The notes beneath the pieces were generated by a model. That model was not told the DNA's origin, did not search any database, and saw nothing but the letters and a program-made list of their open reading frames with translations. This document shows positions 36,926 through 49,800 of a stretch of 64,000 bases of DNA, in pieces. The position numbers were made by a program, and so were the translations under genes. Source of the DNA: Pristionchus mayeri (taxonomy: Eukaryota > Nematoda > Chromadorea > Rhabditida > Neodiplogasteridae); assembly GCA_036245805.1 (NCBI GenBank), contig BTRK01000002.1:41398661-41462660 (forward strand), written 5' to 3'. The stretch's first letter is position 1, and each line of letters opens with the position of its first letter.

Positions 36926-37797
36926 GTTGCTGGTGAGGCTTGCCAGGGACTACTCACTGGTCTCGTCGCTGTCGAGGATGGTCGTCTCGGGATTGCCAAC
37001 TGCTTTCCCGTGAGTGCTTTGATAGATTATTCTCAGTTCTTTTTCTGATATGTAATTGCTAGATTTTCGCACGTATTTGTTTTAGACCGCTCGTGCCGAG
37101 CCGATGCTCGATTCTGAGGAAGGTGCGAACCAGGCTAATCAGCAATATGAAGAGATGAGGCAGGCGGAGATGATCGACATGCTCAGGAAGTTCAGGTGAG
37201 ATCTGGTTGCTCAAGTTCGTTTACTCCTGATCATAGGTGTCCACGCCGGCGGCGTGCGCACCGCCTACCAGGTGAGGCGGTGCGCAAGGCATGTTTAGGG
37301 GTTCATGGGAAAATCGATTTGTAAGTCATGGTAGGTCAAGACTAAGTACCGTACCCAATCGATAGTATAGTACCAGTAGATACCGTATATTACTACCGTA
37401 ACAGCTATTATCGCGAACTGACTTTATTTTCAAAAAAATTAAAGTACCGTACCCAAACGACTACAGTACCCCCTGATACCCTATACCACTACGTAACCCA
37501 TGATTATTGCGAACTGACTTTATTTTTTAAAAGTCCTGGTACCGGGTGCAATCGATTCTACGGTACCCATAGAACTACCGTAACCCAGTTCCTTGGATAA
37601 CACTGGAATGAGTGAGCATGAATACATTTCCTGAATCCTGCGATCGGCATTAAAACGCATGGCCTATCACATCGTCGCAAATATTTTATTACTGTCGTCT
37701 TTCTAGAAGCATGAACATCGATTACGAACTGGTGGGATTCTACCAGGCACATCTCTTCTCTTTATACTTCAATCAGGAGATGGCTGAGTCCCTCTCG
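36926..37797 (+). pseudogene. Internal fragment of eIF3 subunit H (MPN domain)
   Basis: Three exons, 36926-37009, 37086-37195 and 37707-37797, stay in phase and encode GEACQGLLTGLVAVEDGRLG with NCFP, then QQYEEMRQAEMIDMLRKFR, then MNIDYELVGFYQAHLFSLYF. This matches the MPN domain of translation initiation factor 3 subunit H, including the LxGLV-x-DxxLEITNCFP region and the NIDxxxVGxYQ motif. No exon for the N-terminus or the C-terminal half is seen, so it is an internal piece of about 95 residues of a protein of about 350. No stop lies inside the three exons. It begins 120 bases after the PITP copy on the same strand, which suggests both were carried here on one duplicated segment. Confidence 0.75.
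37230..37600. repeat. Partial ACCGTA/GGGTCA foldback element with GC hairpin
   Basis: A hairpin (TGCGCACCGCCT, loop, AGGCGGTGCGCA, 37256-37287) is followed by GGTCATG/TAGGTCAAG and repeated ACCGTACCCAATCGAT words. It matches one arm of the elements at 41361 and 44080. It lies in the intron between eIF3H exons 2 and 3. Confidence 0.6.
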
Positions 37798-38442
37798 GTA
37801 AGATTCTCTCAACTTCTTTGGTGCTTTACTTTTTATTTTTATGTTAGTAATAATAAAAAATGAGTACTAAACAAAATATTATGTAAATATTTAATTTCGT
37901 ATCGATGTGGAAGCTTGTATTTGACTTCTTGTAGTAGCGGTAAACCCAAGTGTAGGGTAGGAGTAGGTCATGACTGTACCTCCTCCTAACTACCGTACTT
38001 TACTTATGGTATGGGGATACCGTAATCCATTGCGGTTTCCTGGGTAAACTTCAGTTTCTCGTGTAAAACGTACAATCAATTGCAATCGTTCTCTAATATA
38101 TACTGTAGCGTATCGTAATCCTGTGGGCGGTATATCATTGATGAATCGCGAACTTTTGTCCTTCAGTCTATTGGTTAGTCTCTGATACGTATTTAGTATA
38201 GATCACAAAAGAGTAAATATGTTTGAAATGTGTTTCATCCACTAGCAATTTATGATCCCATTTTATGCAGATCAGTGAGGCGCCAACGGGGCGATGACTA
38301 TGGAGACAGGAGGACAACAATGCAAGTAAGTATATGAAAATGGGGGGAGTAAACAAATGTATCTCTGTATGTCTACTCTAACAATAACAACTAACGTACC
38401 CTGCATGATAGGGTATAGGGTAGGCCCTATACCCCCCCCCCC
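37798..38442. other. Intergenic between eIF3H fragment and gene H
   Basis: No further eIF3H exon could be recognised. The stretch holds AT-rich sequence with scattered ACCGTA words and a C-run at about 38431-38442. Confidence 0.4.
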
Positions 38443-41400
38443 CTATGCTTGCTTCTTCCCTCGCCCTCTCCCCCTCTTGGGTGGTTCGTACGTCGAGACG
38501 CCGTCGGATCCCTCATCTTCTCCATCTTCTCCATCTTCCTGCCCCCTCTTCGCCTTCCTCTTCCTTCCCTGCTTCGTAGATGGCTCATCCTCATCTTCTC
38601 CTTCCGCCTCTCGATCAGCCTCCTCTCTTCCCTTCCCACTGGATGCTCCTCTTCCCTTGCCGCGACCTCGTCCTCTCCCTCGTCCTCTTCCTTGTCCACT
38701 CCCAACAGCGGCGACCTTCTTCTCCTCTTCTCCCTGATCCCAGTCTGGGCCAGAGGAGGCCTCCACTCCTTCAGCTCCCTTCTCTCCCACTGGCACTTCT
38801 TCTACTCGGGACTCGCCTGTATCATTTCCTTCCTCGTGCTCCGAATCGTCCTCGGAAGGGGCGATTGGATTGGTGTCTGAATCGACATCCTCTCCGTATG
38901 CCGCTCCGTACTCAATGGAGACATCGTTCTCCTCTCCCTTCGAATCGCCTTCCGACTCTTCCTCATCGGCATAGAGAGCAGCCATGTAGCGATTGGAGTC
39001 GGGGATTCCCTTCCTCTTGAGGAATGAAGCCTCCTTCATCTCACGGACAACTCCTTCCACCTCCTCCCAGACTTGACAATATATTAGTTAGACATCTTTT
39101 TGTTAACAATTACGGCATAGCTCGATGAACTAATTAAGTTTGAATATACTAACTTCTCTCCTCCAATACTGGTCCACTGATTCCATCTTCCTCTTCACAC
39201 AATAACTGGATATTAGACGTTTCAATTCGTGCAGGTATTGACGGTATTGATTACTAACCTGGCTATCCGCTTGGGCGCGTATATATTGAGGAGGCTGTTG
39301 AACCATTCACAGGGGGACGTGTTCTTCTTGGGGGAGGCTCGTTCCAGGGCAACGATGAAGGAAGGCTTGAGGATGACTTCCTTCAGATGCGCGAACTCGG
39401 TGCTTTTCGGATCGATCTCGTGATCGGAAGCATCGGGGAGAGCATTGTGGAGGCATTCGCTGATACCTTTCAAGAAGGGGACCTGAAGTGCATGTTTATT
39501 TCCGTGCATACTAATTTGTACTAATACTACTCATTAATCATTACAACGCTCATGCTAACCTTCTCAAAATGCTTATGCCACCCAGTGACATGAGCGAGCG
39601 AACTTTTCATGTATTCTACTCCCTTCTTCCTGTCCTTCTCGAATTTTCCGTGGACAAAGTAGCAATGGTCGATCAGCTCGCGTCGCCAGTGCTCGATGTG
39701 GGGGCAGTCTTTGCGCTTTGTTAGCTGAATCGAAATATTGGTATTTGTGCTTTAGTATATTCTGCTTATATTTTTTGTGTCAACTATGTTCTTTTGGGTA
39801 CCTCGCGAAGTGCCTTGTTCAAATTCTTGACAATGTGCCAGAAGTCCAAGTGATGATGAATTCCAGGGAAGAGCTCACGCATCATTTTGGAAATCTTGGC
39901 ATCATTGTCAGAGACGAGCGATGTGATCTAAAGCTAGCCAGCATGATTCCCGTTTCAATTAGGAATGGCTTCTCAACAACTGACTCTTAGTTTTGAATGA
40001 TCTCTCACCGATCCGATCGGAGGAGAATGAAGTGACCATTCATTGAAAAGCCATTCCTAGTTTGTATCTTATGTCAGTGTTTGTCGATGACTAACCACGA
40101 GTTGCTTCGCCTGCAGTTCCCTCAGCCCCATCCTCACTCCCTCCTTCTCCATACGACCACTCACCCCATCTGGAATAGAAAGACATTCATTACCCACTCT
40201 AACTAACACTACCTATCCCAGGCATATCCTTATGCATATTCTTGACGTGGATGATGAGATTACTTTCGATGTCCACGAAGGGAACGGTGCAATTGGGTGC
40301 CGTTCGGCCCACATGGGAATACCGTCCATCCACTGCTATGTCAATGCCTGCCTGAAATTCAAAATGATTGCGATTGTGCCGTACTGTAAATCACTAATAT
40401 ACCTAAGTATCCCTCGGTCATTTCAGATGCTACAGTACACCTAACACATTTATGCTTTACAGGGTCTGGAGCTCGACTACTTTCGAACGCGAGAAGGATG
40501 GTGGATCACTGCCAAAGGTGGGGGAAATCATGGGTAGTGGGTAGATATTGTATCCCCTCATTGAAACAATTGAGGGTGGGCAGCGAAGGCTGCCTCGCCG
40601 GGAAGATGAGGAAGAAGGAGATCAGGTGAGATGGGGGGAGGGCTGTCGAAGGGATGTAGGGAGGGCATGACATCAGTAATGTAAGGAGTATTCACTGACT
40701 ATGTTGGATGTTCTCACGGTGGCCTCAGCTTGTTTCATGTGTCGGATGAAGACCTTATCCACAGCGGGGACCACAATCCGTTTGAGCTGCCGTCGCATTG
40801 TCCGCTCGGAGGGAAGGGCGAGACCGATTAGCTTGCCCATGTCCAGGAATCTCTGAATGCAGTTTACGGGTTACTGTACTGTACGGTCATTGGGACTAGG
40901 TAGTTATGTTTTTCAACATAGTTATATGAACTAACCGGGCGGGATACAGAAGTAGTGTGCACGGCCGAAGTCAACTTGAGGTTTCCCTCGAAGTATCGTT
41001 CGACCATAGGCTGAGAATGATACTCGACTTCTCTCTCGCACACTAAACACTTCCATTCCAGGACCAGTGCCGAGCCGACGGTGTGGCACTTGAACGTGCC
41101 CTCCTCGATCTCCTTCTTCCCACACTCGTGGCAACGAGTGAAGAGGGAAAGAAGGCAATCCTTCTTCACTAGGAAGTAGTCGTGACTGGGTGGGGTAGGG
41201 GGGTCACATTGAACACCCGTATCAGAGGTCTCTTCGGTGTTGATCGTGTCTTGAGAATGGACTGAAATGATATGTATAATATTCGCTGTATTGTCCTAGG
41301 GAATTATAAGTTTTATCATTCTAAAATTGTTGTTTTGAGTTCTGGTTTCAGGTATTGTGCATGAGCGCCCAGCGACAAATTATTGTAGGAAGGCGCTCAC

Positions 41401-43120
41401 CATCGTATGTCATGGTCAAAATATAGTAGGTCATGGTAAGTCAAGACCAAGTACCGTACCTAATCGACTCTACAGTACCCCAGATACCGTATGTAACTAC
41501 CGTAACCCTGATTATTGCAAACTAACTTGTTTTTATAAAAAAAAGTCCTGGTACTGTGCCCAATCGATTGTACAGTACCCAAGTTACTACCGTAACCCAG
41601 TTCCATGGGTCAGATCCAGTTCCTTGGGTCAAACAATTTTCTAAAAATGTCAAGATAAATTTTAAAAATCCTAAATCGATTATAAAATGATTCTACTGTA
41701 ACGAGATATACGGTAAGATTCTTTAACATAATTTTACTATCTGTTTTGAATTTTTAGGAAAATGTCTGACCCATGGAACTAGGTTACGGTAGTAACTTGG
41801 GTACTGTAAAATCGATTGGGCACGTAAACAGGAGTTTTAAAAAATTAAGTTAGCTTGCGATAATCTGTTTTACTGTAGTGACATACGGTATCTGGGGGTA
41901 CTGTAGAGTAGATTAGGTACGGTACTTGATCTTGACCTACTATGACCTGCCTATCGATTTTGAACATGACCTATACGATGGTGAGCGCCCACCGACAAGC
42001 CGCCGCCATGGTGGAATCATAGTGTGCTGGACAGCTATGATTCCACCATGTTACAATGCGATAGAACGTGGCATAGTTCGGCAAAAATTCAATTTTCGTC
42101 TCAAAGGGGAGATGACTTCGCAAGCTCCCTTCAGCTCATTTGCGTTTCTCTCACCGACCAATACGATTAGACAGCACAAGTAATGAATGGAGCCAATTCG
42201 TGAGCATAACCAAAATTAGTCAAGAATCTGCAGGCGACGAGCGCTATCTCACTTTTGCACAATCTAGTGCGTCTACTAGTGATAAGGGCACATGTCTGTT
42301 CGAGGAAGGGGTATTATTTGTTTGAAATCTAATCAATGATCAACGTTTCACTGTTCTGTAGTTTGATCTTTATCTATTCGTTCACATTTCTGGTTTTCAT
42401 AATTGAATAAATATTTCAAATGGTATTGTTGCACGTACTCCAGATACTCCAGTTTCTCCAGACTGAGTGCGTTGTGGTGATGGAAAAAGTAGATCAGACA
42501 TGGCATCGACCATGTCGTCTACCGTAGGAGCTGGCCGTGGCTCAACGACTTCGGCCTGGAATGTCACATAGGCTTGTGCGTGTATATGTGTATTATTGCC
42601 TCCGCAGGGCTTGTATATTATTCGGGCTGCCTCCTCAGGGCTTACAAGAATGGGGTTCTGATTACTTTCGGAAGGATGAATTATGCCCAGTACCTGTACA
42701 TCGCCCTTCTTCGGGAGCCCCTGAGGCACTACTCTCGTCTCACGGTGCTAAAAACGTGTAGTGAAGCAATCGGTTAATTAGATTATCAACTACAAAACAT
42801 TAAAGTGCTTTATAACGATTCAGCATAGGATTATACAACCGAAAGATCCTACTAACGATAACAGTAAGTACAATAGGTGCATTAGGACTCACGTCTTCGG
42901 GATAAGCATCCCGGTGGTTCTTATCCTTGAAATGATATGGGCAGAGCCACGCTCGCCTCCCCTCTGCTTGAATCAGCGCTACTTTCTCTTCGAGCGACTT
43001 GAACTCATCCTCGATGAGGTTCAGCCTCAGCAGCCACTCCCTTCCCATCCCGGTAATGTCGGGGATTGTCCGGCATAAGTGCGAACGTCGCGGGCAAGCG
43101 GCGCAGTGAACCGTGGCCAT
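38443..43120 (-). CDS. Gene H: transposase-derived protein, THAP-like finger plus DDE core, 806 aa
   Basis: Eleven exons keep phase from ATG to stop: 43120-42893, 42747-42435, 41261-40936, 40852-40700, 40351-40213, 40169-40096, 39927-39802, 39724-39560, 39482-39259, 39205-39154 and 39063-38443. Exon 1 encodes a THAP-like C2CH finger (CAACPRRSH ... W ... CPYHF). A second cysteine-rich module (CHECGKKEIEEG ... CLVCEREVEYHSQPMVE) precedes the core. The core has DIAVDGRYSHVGRTAPNC (first Asp), SLVSDNDAKI (second Asp), HHLDFWHIVKNLNKAL and SPCEWFNSLLNIYAPKR (Glu). This is the layout of invertebrate DDE elements with a CxxC module and D.WH motif, likely Kolobok-type. The last exon is acidic, then RG-rich and Lys/Arg-rich. 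Ten introns, no stops and no flanking TIRs argue for a host gene. It lies in the big intron of helicase I/F, on the same strand. Confidence 0.75.
41361..42050. repeat. Large ACCGTA foldback element in an intron of gene H
   Basis: The left arm (about 41361-41640) and right arm (about 41750-41996) are inverted copies: TAGGTCATGGTAAGTCAAGA pairs with TCTTGACCTACTATGACCT-like sequence, and AGTTACTACCGTAACCCAGT with its complement. The ends carry GTGAGCGCCC. A separate hairpin with 16-bp arms (CATGGTGGAATCATAG and complement) follows at 42007-42050. Confidence 0.75.
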
Positions 43121-43850
43121 GAACTTATAGCAAATCTAAGCAATATAAGTGCAATTAGAAGGCAAATGAAGCAATCGGGAAACGCTCGTTCGCGATGTAG
43201 TTGGACCTGAATTCTTTACTGACCGCATTATACGTGACCTTACCAATACAATTTAGTACACAAAACAACGAAATACAGCATAAATAACAAAAAAAAAGTA
43301 AAACAACTCAAAGAAATTGCAGTAAAAGATGGCCGGCCAGCCAGTCTGTCATTGTAAAAAACCGATAATCAAAATGCTTCGAATACAGTAATTTTAATAA
43401 ATATTTTTTGAATTGTTTGAAACGTCGAATTTACACGCGACACTGTAATACACTATATATTTTATTATTTATTTATATTGCTTAAATAATTTTTTTTTTC
43501 AATTTTTTTGGTTTGCTGCATTCAACTAAGGTGTCGATGAGGCGCAAATTAAGGCACACTTGATTTTTGATGTCCGGATCCCTTTAAAGGAGGTGTAAAT
43601 GCAAACGCGCGCCCGGTTGAAATATGTTTCAATTAGAGGAGAACTCTCCTCAAGTTGTGTGCTCTCTCGGTCGTTGCCTGAGCTTTCCCTGATTTGGCTC
43701 CCCGCCAACTAGCTATAACTCTTTTCGGAATGGAGATATCAATGTGAAAATTTCGGAGCTTCTTATCGTTGTTGAGCTCTAGACAGTGCATATGATAGCT
43801 TCAAAAATTGAATTTTGAGTTTACTCCTCCTTTAATGAGATTTAGCTTAC

Positions 43851-46800
43851 TCTGTAAATTCGATCCCTAATGATCGCCTTCTCTTTCTCCGTTCCCGCGT
43901 AGTAAAGTTCGTCTTCCAGCTTGTAAATGGCCTCTTTCAAGTGATCGTTTTTCTGAAGAAAAAAACATATATTAGTTTAAGTGAATCCGTTCGCCTAAAA
44001 ATCGAGCAACGTCAGAATGGATCTAGCGGCACAAGGTCGGATGATCACCGTCGGATGGTAACCTGATGGATCATAACCATAGTTGCCCACCACTGGCGGC
44101 GGCAAGTGAGGCACGTATAGGGAGTCATGGTCAAAAAATCTATGGTAGCTCATGGGAAGGTCAAGATTAAGTACTGTACCATTCGATAGTACAGTACTTC
44201 CTGATACTGTATCTAGCTACCGTAACCCCGATTACCGCAAACTGATTTTTTTCAAAAATTGAAAATATCGTACATAAATTAAAAAGTTAAAGTACCGTAA
44301 TCGATAGTACAGTACCACCAGATACCGTATCCCACTACCGTAACCCCGACTATCGCTAACTAACTTTATTTTTAAGATGTCCTGATAACGTGCACAATCG
44401 GTCTTTTGTCGTGAACGATCGATTGTACAGTACCCAACTGACTACCGTAACCCAGTTCCTTGGGTCAGATCAAGTTTCTTGGGTCAAAGATTTTTCTAAA
44501 AATCCAAAATCATTTTCTAAAAAACATAAATCGATCGAAAAATGGTTCTACAGTAATTAGCGTTACGGTATGATACTTCAAAGCAATTTTATTATCGAGT
44601 TAGGATTTTTAGAAAAATGTTTGACCCAAGGAACTAGATCTGACCCAAGGAACTGGGTTACGGTAGTCAGTTGGGTACTGTACAATCGATCGTTCACGAC
44701 ACCAGACTGATTGTGCACGTTATCAGGACATCTTAAAAATAAAGTTAGTTAGCGATAGTCGGGGTTACGGTAGTGGGATACGGTATATGGTGGTACTGTA
44801 CTATCGATTGGTTACGGTACTTTGACTTTTTAATTAGGGTACGACATTTTCAATTTTTGAAAAAAATCAGTTTGCGGTAATAGAGGTTACGGTAGCTAGT
44901 ATCAGGAAGTACTGTACTATCGAATGGTACAGTACTTAATCTTGACCTTCCCATGACCTCCCATAGATTTTTTGACCATGACCCCTATACGTCTATGAGC
45001 GCTGCCTCACTTAAAAAGTGAGGCAGCGCTCATCCATGAATAGGGGGTCATGGGGGTCGCCGGCGGCGTGGGCAACTATGATCATAACCAAAAATGGACC
45101 CTTCTGTAGAACTTTCACAGAATCATTTTTGAGACTTTGGGAACCTACTGTGAAAGTTATGCTGATGGGTCCATTTTTTGGTTAGCATCCTGTAGGTTGC
45201 CATCCGACGGTGATCATCCGACCTAGTGTCAATCTAGCACAGTGAACTTGAGAAATCAAATAACTACCAAATTGCCGAACCTTGGCCAGTGCTAACGCAG
45301 AGAATGGCGACCGCGTCTCCTCAGTTGTCATCTCCTCCCTCTCTGATGATATGAAGTGGAGAGCCTTGAATTAATTTGAATTCATTTCTTTCTTACGTGT
45401 GCATATTGCACTGGACAAATAAGTTGTGTCTTCCGGTGTGTTTCTGGAGCGGAAAATTGATCCTCATGAAAACAACTGCCATTTAGTGCATCTAAATCAC
45501 AACCTAGTCAATAAGAACTATATTTATGGTATTATCATACCTTCATTTCGCCTAGGTCGAGCTTCGCAAAAGCAAGAGCCATGTTTATCACTGGAACATT
45601 GGCTGTGGAAACAAACAGCTGGATACCCTCGCCCTTGTACGAAAGGGCCATGGCTGCCGCGGTGACAGTCTTGCCTGAAATTCACACTTTAATTTTTTAC
45701 AGGTAATTTTCAATTACTCGTTGCTTCGTACTATAAGAGAAGGGCTTGTCAGATTCCCTGCTCTAATTCGAGTTTTTTTTTACAATGTAGTCCTTACCTG
45801 AACCCGGGGGCGCCTCGACCATAGAGGCACGACAAGTATCGGGAACAGCAGCGTATCTGAATGTGTGCATCTCTTTCGACTAAATCATCATTGTTGCACA
45901 TATTCGGGGACTTCATGACAGCATGTTGCTACTCCATATATTCGGAATGACACACCAACGGTGTATCATTTTATAACTCTCGTATTAGGACTCCCCCCAA
46001 ATGGCTTCAAGCCTTGGATTTACGGAAGGTCATTTTAGAACCCGCATCTTCTTCATGCCTCACCTTGCGACCGCCTCCTGTTGTTCCTCATTCAACTCTA
46101 TGCTTCCCTTTCCGTTCGCATATTGAAAGCAGGTCGATTCGAGTTTCTGCACAGGTTTCTCATCGTTCTCGCTTTTTCCTCTCGTCCCGTAGATAGACGA
46201 GATCAAATTCCAATTCGCGATCGGTTTTTCTATTTCCGCCGTGTACAGCAGGGCATCGGTTACGCGTGGTAGTTCAATGACGGCGTTCATAACCTCGAGA
46301 TTGGCACCATCGTAAACCTGAAAAAAACTTGGAATTCAAAGTGTAAGAAACATTACATAAAGCAAAACTCCTAATTTTGTTCTGTATAATACGATAACAT
46401 TGCTGTGAACTCTGATACATGGCTATGCGATTGACTACAATTTAGTCTTGTCCAATGGAATTCATCATTCTCACATTGAGTAATGTTCAAAAAAAACTAT
46501 ACAAACAGTTCAAAATAAGATGGCCTAAAAATGAATACTGACCCTAATATAAATATACTTTCAAATATGCGCAAAATATCATCGCTCCCACCTCTTCAGG
46601 CAATTCCGTCAGCGGCGGATGACACTTGACGATCGACTTCCCGCCCTTGCCCGGATACATGTCGAAGACGTAAAGCATGAATTGCACACCTAAATCATTG
46701 CATACATGTAGTAACACGCGTTGTATGCATTCTCCGATCAAGCGCGTGTGTGAAAATAACCATTGCTTGAGGGATCCATTCTAATCTACCATTCACGGAA

Positions 46801-49800
46801 TGCATTGTTCCACTTACCGGTAATCGTCTTCAGGTCGACTTCCTCAAGCCAGTGATTCTGGGCTGGCATGATTAGCACAATGTCAAGATCCATCTGCACA
46901 AGCACATTTTTTGTAAATCGAACGTTCCCTTGGCGTAAAAACACTTTGCCGCGTCACCTTTTAGTGTAGAACGGTTCAACATTTTGCATTTTTGGACAAG
47001 TGTGATCTTCAATCCAGGAATTGTTGTATCATACCTTTACAACCGTGGCGGAGCGCTGCTCGAAATCGCGCACTCTGCTTCCTAACAGAAGACCCGGGAG
47101 AATCAGTAAGCGATACGCGCGTTCCTGCAATCGATAAAATTCTATTGGGGGAGAGATGAAATACCCAGACGAAAACAATAAGGATCGCATGCGACCAGCA
47201 GCGTCACACATGCCCCTGAAGGCGGGTAGGAGAGGGCCATCCCATAACATTCCTCTCCACTCCACGGCATGTGAAGGTAGATTGGAAATTCGGAGTCTCT
47301 AGGATCAGTTCAGTAAATAGAACATACCGTAGTGTACGCGAATTCGTCTCGCTCCAGGTAATGCCTCCGTCTGATCCTGTTGTTTTTCGCAAGTTTGGCT
47401 TTCCGATCGAAGGTGATCGCATCGAAGATGTAGATCTGGTCGTCGATGAACGGGCAGCGATCATCCGCTTTCCTAACTGACTCGATCCATCTCTCCCGCG
47501 AGGGCTCGAACACGCACAGCCGCTACAAATGCAAAATTTGATATCGGATAGACCTTGCTTTAGCAAAAATTTCAGATATGTCGTCGTATTGCGCAGTAAC
47601 AGTTATCGGCAATGAAACATTTTGTTGTCAAGTTCCGCGGTTTTGGCAATTTTTGGAGCCGAGTTATGGAATATAATAGATTTATACATGTCTCTTTTTT
47701 ACATGCGGATTTGGTGCAATGAGTTAAAACAATACCTTCTCAGTGATGCTCAGAATGTACACGGGAACGCCCACATCGGATCCGTCAAGCGGTGTGAGTT
47801 CGTCTTCGCAATTGGTCGTTGTCGTTTTGCCGATTGATAGATGCGAAAACGTGCTTGCCAGTTGATCGACGTCCGCCGCCTGTCAGAATTTCTTATTATA
47901 GTACGCGTGCCTAGGTAGGTTTACGAATACGTGTACTATAATCACCCTGTTCACAATGCAAAGAGGATTATTCGTCAGGATCAGACCTCAACAAGCGATC
48001 CTGTGGAAAGTATGTCCTAATTGTACTAACGCAGATCGGTAAATTTAGTGAACCAATTGTTTTAAAGTCTGCATTATTCAAAATAAGGGAACCAGTATTT
48101 TAGGAAATCAATACCTGTTCTAGTTTAGGAGCTGGTAATGGTGGGGTAGAGGACTCATCGTCGAGAGCAGTCGCATTTGTAGCTGGTGAGGCAGTCTGAA
48201 ATTATTGAATAATTTTTTTTTTTAATTTCCCAAAAGGACAATTTGACATAATATTGTACGTTTTGAGCTAGGACGATATGTGTTCGCTTGTCCATTTCAG
48301 TCCTCACTTCACCGGAATTTCACTCTACCAATACATCACTATGTGCCGCATGTACTAAATACTGTGTCATGCAGTCGGTACACATCAAAGAATCACTGGA
48401 CTGAAATATCACTATAGTTCATCCCTGTGCAACTCGAGTACGAGGAATAATAAATACGAACTTGTATCTCAGTTTTGCGAGCGGAAGTCGACATATGCTT
48501 CGCAGATGAGGCTAATGTTTTAGAAGTCTGCAACATCATTATTTGTAGACAAATCGAATCAGCTTGCTCAGATCACTGACTTTATATCGTGCGGAAGCAT
48601 TCTCCAGCTGGTCAATACATTCACTGGGCAGGCTGCTATTCACAAATGTAAGCAGGCCGTTTTTCCTCGGCTCCTTCGTCGCATTCTTAATCTAACTGTT
48701 GGGCAGGTTTGCTCTGACAATCCAAATACGCATTTTGCATATTGTTCAAAATTCTCCATTTGCACAGACGTTTGATTTGATGGAGGCATTCGATGTATCC
48801 CTCAACATTCGATCATTCGATACGTCGACTGCATCCGATGTGCCAGCCGATGCCTCAGCAAGAATAACCGAATTCTGAAGAAAAATCAACCATATTTCCA
48901 TACTGATCGAGCCAAATTGTACCGTAATTAATGCAATTAGTGCAATTCATAATTAATGCAGTAGATCAATCGAATAAACTTGAAAAAACTGTGATTTCAA
49001 AGCTCGAACTCTGCAATACCTTCGTCGCAGTTTTGCAAGAGCTTTCCGGCTGTTGGTCTGTCCCAGGTGTACTTGGCAGGGCAACTGTGGGATCGAAAAA
49101 CAGTAGATCATCAACACTGAGCGGTCTCGTACTCTGAAAAATGTATTATTTCAGGGAAAAAACGTTTTCAAATTTGAATGGATTTTAGCAGAAACCTAAT
49201 TCAAAAGTATTTTTTGAGAGCAGTTGATTTTAAAAAAACGAGGAAATTCGATTCACATCAAGCAAATTGTATGTATGAATCAAATTGAATCATCATTAAC
49301 TTTATCGAGAATCTCAAAACACAGAGTTGTAATTGCTCTCACTCACTCACTTGCCCCCATTTCTCTCTTTCTCTCGTTAGTATTGAAGACAGCCGAGATG
49401 CATATCTCGGCACTTTACGGATTATGGACCACTCGAGTTCAAGTAATGATACCACGGTCCCATAATTCTATCCAGCCCTTTCCAACTCAATCTGGTATAC
49501 TTTTCTCGTTCCAACCTCTTGGCCTTCGCCAGTCTCCAGCGCATGGTCGTTAAAGCGATACGAGGTGGACGGAGCAGACGTGTTAGCCTTAGAGAAAAAT
49601 TTTATGAATTGGCACGTTCGGCTTAACTTGGCGAAATTACACAATAGTTCTCATTCGGCCTAGTGCCGTTTAACGGTATCAAAAAGTGTCACCGTTTCCG
49701 CATGATTCGCTGTTTTATGACGAGTCGACGCTGTATTCCAGAGGATTGTTGGCTGGAGAACAGAAGATTGGAGAATAAGGTCAGGTGCGCCCCGAATTTC

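Noticed and set aside
38427..39020. Plus-strand and alternative minus-strand frames over the last exon of gene H
   Set aside because: Shadows of the acidic/RG-rich coding exon; the frame ending at 38443 alone continues in phase from the upstream exons.
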